Assembly (NCBI GenBank): GCA_963795055.1
Contig: CAWCGJ010000041.1
Span: 1-64,000 of the forward strand
Length of the DNA stretch: 64,000 nt
Direction: 5' to 3'
Origin: JASHPR01 sp963795055
GTDB lineage: Bacteria > Actinomycetota > Actinomycetes > Streptosporangiales > Streptosporangiaceae
In this document: positions 63,988 to 64,000 of the stretch, piece by piece
Position numbering within the stretch: position 1 is the first letter of the stretch
How the letters are laid out: each line of letters begins with the position of its first letter
The notes under the pieces: model-generated
Seen by the model: the letters and a program-made list of their open reading frames with translations, nothing else
What the model was told of the DNA's origin: nothing
Database searches by the model: none
Position numbers and translations under genes: made by a program

Positions 63988-64000
63988 ATGAAGGTCGTTG
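63988..64000 (+). CDS. Start of the next gene, cut by the window edge
   Basis: ATG at 63988 opens MKVV and follows a TAGCAT box (63974-63979) by eight bases, as in leaderless genes. Only four full codons are visible, so no product can be named. Confidence 0.3.

Overview
This 64-kb window is chromosomal DNA from a high-GC actinobacterium. The coding sequence has a very strong third-position GC bias, GTG starts are common, and several genes look leaderless, with a -10 box ending 6-8 bases before the start codon. The gene neighbourhoods are core actinobacterial ones: lexA next to a divergent LysM gene, nrdR-nrdJ, an HrdB/SigA-type sigma factor beside a parE/parC pair, pspA-pspAA-htpX-pspAB, and an ErpA/CbhK/cta/qcr block arranged much as in mycobacteria and streptomycetes. 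The sequence does not settle the family or genus. A fused GlyQS-type glycyl-tRNA synthetase is unusual for streptomycetes and mycobacteria.

Layout. 0.3-5.3 kb: a GNAT acetyltransferase, a P450 and leuS; leuS is preceded by what looks like a leucine leader-peptide attenuator. 5.4-11.6 kb: a DNA-damage and dNTP block with lexA, a ChiZ/DivS-like LysM membrane protein, nrdR, and a B12-dependent ribonucleotide reductase interrupted by a 142-residue mini-intein. 11.6-16.2 kb: a DinB-like protein, a clpP3/clpP4-type protease pair with its PopR/ClgR-type regulator, an ABC-F protein and a DUF6585-like fragment. 16.2-24 kb: fused glyQS coupled to a SnoaL-GNAT protein, a WYL regulator divergent from an epoxide hydrolase, and a frameshifted amidase. 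24-30.7 kb: a membrane-anchored tandem CbbX-type AAA protein, facing an operon of an unknown 562-residue protein with 5-oxoprolinase subunits PxpA and fused PxpB-PxpC. 31-40.6 kb: a PAS-PAS-GAF-SpoIIE phosphatase, the principal sigma factor, a small zinc-ribbon protein and topoisomerase IV-type parE/parC separated by a long terminator hairpin. 40.6-48.2 kb is more accessory: an SDR, a small ArsR operon, a complete IS1182-type element with a target-site duplication, a PfkB kinase, CobU, a frameshifted aldo/keto reductase and a DUF3043 protein. 48.4-51.5 kb: a phage-shock-type envelope-stress operon. 51.6-64 kb: an ErpA-like carrier, CbhK-type kinase, CtaG-like assembly factor, TusA, ctaC-ctaD-ctaF, decayed MFS and LysE genes, a nitroreductase, and qcrB-qcrA-qcrC-ctaE on the opposite strand. 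Together the cta and qcr genes encode most of the cytochrome bcc-aa3 supercomplex.

Points to follow up: the leuS attenuator; the mini-intein placed immediately before a conserved NrdJ cysteine; the PopR-like operator upstream of clpP combined with a possible C-terminal LAA degron one frame away; and at least three apparent single-base deletions in GC-rich runs, which suggest either sequence errors or recent decay. I found no CRISPR array, rRNA, convincing tRNA or prophage.
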